Source of the DNA: an uncultured Verrucomicrobiota bacterium
GTDB taxonomy: Bacteria; Verrucomicrobiota; Verrucomicrobiia; Limisphaerales; UBA1096
Direction: 5' to 3'
NCBI GenBank assembly: GCA_913050205.1
Contig: CAJXAU010000085.1
Location: 1 to 7,001, forward strand
DNA length: 7,001 nt
In this document: positions 4,942 through 7,001 of the stretch, piece by piece
How positions within the stretch are numbered: position 1 is the first letter of the stretch
Layout: every line of letters starts with the position of its first letter
Notes under the pieces: generated by a model
What the model saw: the letters and a program-made list of their open reading frames with translations, nothing else
What the model was told of the DNA's origin: nothing
Databases searched by the model: none
Position numbers and translations under genes: made by a program

Positions 4942-7001
4942 ATGCGCCTGGCCAAGCGGAATTGTTTCATGAAGCACTTGGGGGTAAGCTCGGGGCCTGT
5001 GCCGGAGGTCGAATCATTTTCCATCACACCTCTTGAAATTCCCACGGGCAGTTCACTTTCCAAGGAACTGCCCCGGCTGCGCCGTTATCTCAAGTCCGAA
5101 TCGGCGCGCCTGCAGGAGTGGCACCGCGAAGGAGCCGGAGGGCGTGAAGTCTGCGCTGCACGGTCAGCAATCTTCGACACGTTGTTAACCGCCCTGTTCG
5201 ACTGGACGTTGGACACTTTTGTTCCCAAAAAAAGAGAGCGCAAACTCACGATGTCTCTGGTGGCCATTGGCGGCTATGGCCGTTCCGAGTTAAACCCACA
5301 CAGTGACATCGACATCATGTTGCTACACAGCGGCACCACCCCCAGCGTCACACGGATTTTCAACCACGAATTAATTGAGAAACTCACTGGGCCAGGAGGG
5401 CTGATCTACACGCTGTACGACCTTGGTTTGAAGGTGGGCAATTCAGTGCGCAATATTCAGGACGCCGTCAACGTCGCCAATAACGACATGCAAACCAAGA
5501 CCTCCCTGATCGAGGCACGATTGATCAGCGGCGACTCCAATCTGTTTGAGCAACTCCAAAAACGTGTGGAGGTCAAATGCGTGCGAAGCCACATTGACGA
5601 ATACCTGCAGATGCGTATCGCCGATCAGGACGCCCGCCGCGTCAAGTTCGGCAACTCCGCCCTGCTTCAGGCACCGAACATCAAAAATGGATGCGGTGGC
5701 CTTCGTGACTATCAAAACCTCCTGTGGATGACCCACTTCAAATACGGCACACGCACGCTGGAAGAACTGGAGGCACAGGAGATGGTTCGCCCCAACAACC
5801 GAAACCAACTGGAGGAGGGGTACGGTTTCCTCCTGCGTGTGCGTAACGAACTGCACTATCAGGCCAAGCGACCAACCGATGACCTGCCCAAGGCGTTGCA
5901 ACCCAAGGTGGCATGGCAGCTTGGCTACAAGGACCGCTCCCCGGCGCGGCGGCTCGAGGCATTCATGCGCGACCTCTACAGGCACATGCGGCGCATCCAC
6001 CTCGTCACCCGGATGGTCGAACGCAGACTCGCGCTCCGGCCGAAGACCTCCCGCCGTATCCCCTCGCTGCGGACGTTTTTCGGAGGCGGCAAAAAACAGG
6101 AAACACTGGACGGTTTTCAGGTAATTGATGGGGAATTGGTGCCCGGCTCGAGTCGCGTTTTCAAAGATCAACCCCGGAGGCTGATGCGGGTGTTTTTGCA
6201 CGCGCAACAGCGTGGGCTTGATTTTCATCCCGACCTGATTCAGTTGCTGCGCGACAACGTCTCGCTGGTCGACGACTCATTCATCAATGATCCAGAGATT
6301 CACGAGACGTTCCTCGAGATTCTAAACCAACGCGGCAACGTGGCCCCGGCGGTGCGCGCGATGCACGAGGTCGATCTGCTCGGTCGATTCATCCCGGAGT
6401 TTGGCCGGATGACCTGCCTTGTGCAGCACGAATTTTTTCACGCCTACGCCGCGGATGAACACACGCTCATATGCCTCGAGAAGCTCGACCAAGTATGGGA
6501 TGCCAACGAGCGCCCGTTCACGGACTACACTCATATTTTGCAGGATCTCGACCTGCCCTACCTGCTTTATCTTGCAATGTTTTTGCACGACGCCGGGAAG
6601 GGAATGGAGAGCGGCGACCATGTTAAGGATGGCACTGTCGTCTGCCTGCAGGTGGGTGAACGGCTTGGTTTGTCACCCCGTCGACTGAATCGGCTCAGGT
6701 TTCTCGTTGAGAACCACCTGCTCATGGCCGAAGTTTCGCAACGACGCGACATCGATTCGCCGACCGTGATCCGTCAATTCGCTGAGGCAGTGCAGGATGA
6801 GGAAAATCTGGCCATGCTCACGCTGCTGACATTTGCCGACTCACTCGGCACCAGTGACGACCTTTGGAACGATTTTAAAAACACACTACTGCAGTCGCTG
6901 TATCGCCGGGCTGGCCGGCGCTTGGCCAGCGGCGAGGATTACGAGGCGGCGGAAAAGAACCGCTTGGCCAAGCTCAAGTTTACCCTGCGGGACGAGCTGC
7001 C
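4942..7001 (+). CDS. glnD: PII uridylyltransferase/uridylyl-removing enzyme GlnD (3' end outside the window)
   Basis: GlnD uridylylates the PII signalling protein under nitrogen limitation and removes UMP when glutamine is high. 686 codons are visible and open to the right edge without a stop. Numbering from the ATG at 4942: the nucleotidyltransferase motif GGYGRSEL at 110-117 with catalytic-type D122 and D124 (SDIDIMLL), then the family motif NIKNGCGGLRD at 246-256 (usually GPGGLRD), a helical middle domain, and the HD domain with H507, the HD pair H549-D550, H560 and H592 for uridylyl removal. The C-terminal ACT domains expected in a full ~850-930-residue GlnD lie beyond the window. Two starts are possible: ATG 4942, with AAGG 8 nt upstream, and ATG 4969; the former places a palindrome copy in the first codons (MRLAKRN). 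Two more copies lie at the right edge, encoding RLAS (660-663) and RLAK (674-677). It is divergent from the sigma operon. Confidence 0.96.
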   Translation, partial: MRLAKRNCFMKHLGVSSGPVPEVESFSITPLEIPTGSSLSKELPRLRRYLKSESARLQEWHREGAGGREVCAARSAIFDTLLTALFDWTLDTFVPKKRERKLTMSLVAIGGYGRSELNPHSDIDIMLLHSGTTPSVTRIFNHELIEKLTGPGGLIYTLYDLGLKVGNSVRNIQDAVNVANNDMQTKTSLIEARLISGDSNLFEQLQKRVEVKCVRSHIDEYLQMRIADQDARRVKFGNSALLQAPNIKNGCGGLRDYQNLLWMTHFKYGTRTLEELEAQEMVRPNNRNQLEEGYGFLLRVRNELHYQAKRPTDDLPKALQPKVAWQLGYKDRSPARRLEAFMRDLYRHMRRIHLVTRMVERRLALRPKTSRRIPSLRTFFGGGKKQETLDGFQVIDGELVPGSSRVFKDQPRRLMRVFLHAQQRGLDFHPDLIQLLRDNVSLVDDSFINDPEIHETFLEILNQRGNVAPAVRAMHEVDLLGRFIPEFGRMTCLVQHEFFHAYAADEHTLICLEKLDQVWDANERPFTDYTHILQDLDLPYLLYLAMFLHDAGKGMESGDHVKDGTVVCLQVGERLGLSPRRLNRLRFLVENHLLMAEVSQRRDIDSPTVIRQFAEAVQDEENLAMLTLLTFADSLGTSDDLWNDFKNTLLQSLYRRAGRRLASGEDYEAAEKNRLAKLKFTLRDEL
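4945..4958. repeat. Palindromic repeat copy 6 (13/14), 5' end of glnD
   Basis: CGCCTGGCCAAGCG, one mismatch from the consensus. It directly follows the ATG at 4942, so it is either the second to sixth codons of glnD or its leader, depending on which start is used. Confidence 0.8.
6919..6931. repeat. Palindromic repeat copy 7 (one-base deletion), inside glnD
   Basis: CGCTTGGCCAGCG equals the consensus minus one A. It encodes RLAS in glnD. Its centre is 42 bp from that of copy 8. Confidence 0.6.
6961..6974. repeat. Palindromic repeat copy 8 (13/14), inside glnD
   Basis: CGCTTGGCCAAGCT, one mismatch at the last base; the preceding C extends the left arm to CCGC. It encodes RLAK in glnD. Confidence 0.75.

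Noticed and set aside
4914..4958. CRISPR array or rho-independent terminator formed by the repeats
   Set aside because: The repeat is too short and irregularly spaced for CRISPR. As a terminator it gives only a 5-bp stem with a GGCC loop and no T run.
5870..5881. GGCCAAGCG half-copy in glnD
   Set aside because: The left arm is absent, so it is not distinguishable from chance in this GC-rich coding sequence.
5443..6228. A 261-codon minus-strand frame opposite glnD
   Set aside because: It lies wholly inside glnD, whose motifs (NIKNGCGGLRD and others) are unmistakable. Its translation has no recognisable domain or credible start.

Overview
The window is ordinary core-genome sequence of a moderately GC-rich Gram-negative-type bacterium, threaded with a short palindromic repeat that is not ordinary. 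The gene content fits the Verrucomicrobiota/PVC group: a GlnD of that style, an FYGG/GCCFG-type Lgt, an ECF sigma factor with a membrane partner and a DUF3106-like secreted protein, and an exported metallo-beta-lactamase-fold protein. This placement is inference from protein style; no rRNA or other marker is present.

Layout. (1) 1-1088, plus strand: the C-terminal motor and gamma domains of an FtsK/SpoIIIE DNA translocase, cut by the left edge. (2) 1095-4894, minus strand: five genes that read as one transcription unit. In transcription order they are an ECF sigma factor, a single-pass membrane protein in the anti-sigma position, a secreted DUF3106-like helical protein, lgt (prolipoprotein diacylglyceryl transferase) and an exported metallo-beta-lactamase-fold protein. 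Gaps are 49, 3, 8 and 50 bp. The last gene converges on ftsK with 6 bp between stop codons. (3) 4942-7001, plus strand, divergent from the sigma gene: glnD, the PII uridylyltransferase/uridylyl-removing enzyme, open to the right edge with nucleotidyltransferase and HD domains visible and the ACT domains beyond the window. No stretch over 300 bp lacks a gene.

Genes together. The sigma factor, membrane protein and secreted protein look like an envelope-sensing regulatory cassette, and lgt (lipoprotein maturation) is coupled to it by an 8-bp gap. GlnD is the nitrogen-status sensor that modifies PII; its shared upstream region with the sigma gene is only about 50 bp.

Most notable signal. The perfect palindrome CGCTTGGCCAAGCG occurs exactly three times (one extended to 18 bp), plus four copies with one mismatch and one copy with a 1-base deletion, all within about 5.1 kb. 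Copies lie both in gaps and inside lgt, the anti-sigma gene and glnD. Six of the eight form pairs with centre-to-centre spacings of 42, 42 and 31 bp. One copy lies between the candidate -35 and -10 of the sigma operon. I do not recognise this repeat by name; it resembles in kind the highly iterated palindromes of cyanobacteria or the gene-invading palindromic elements of Rickettsia.
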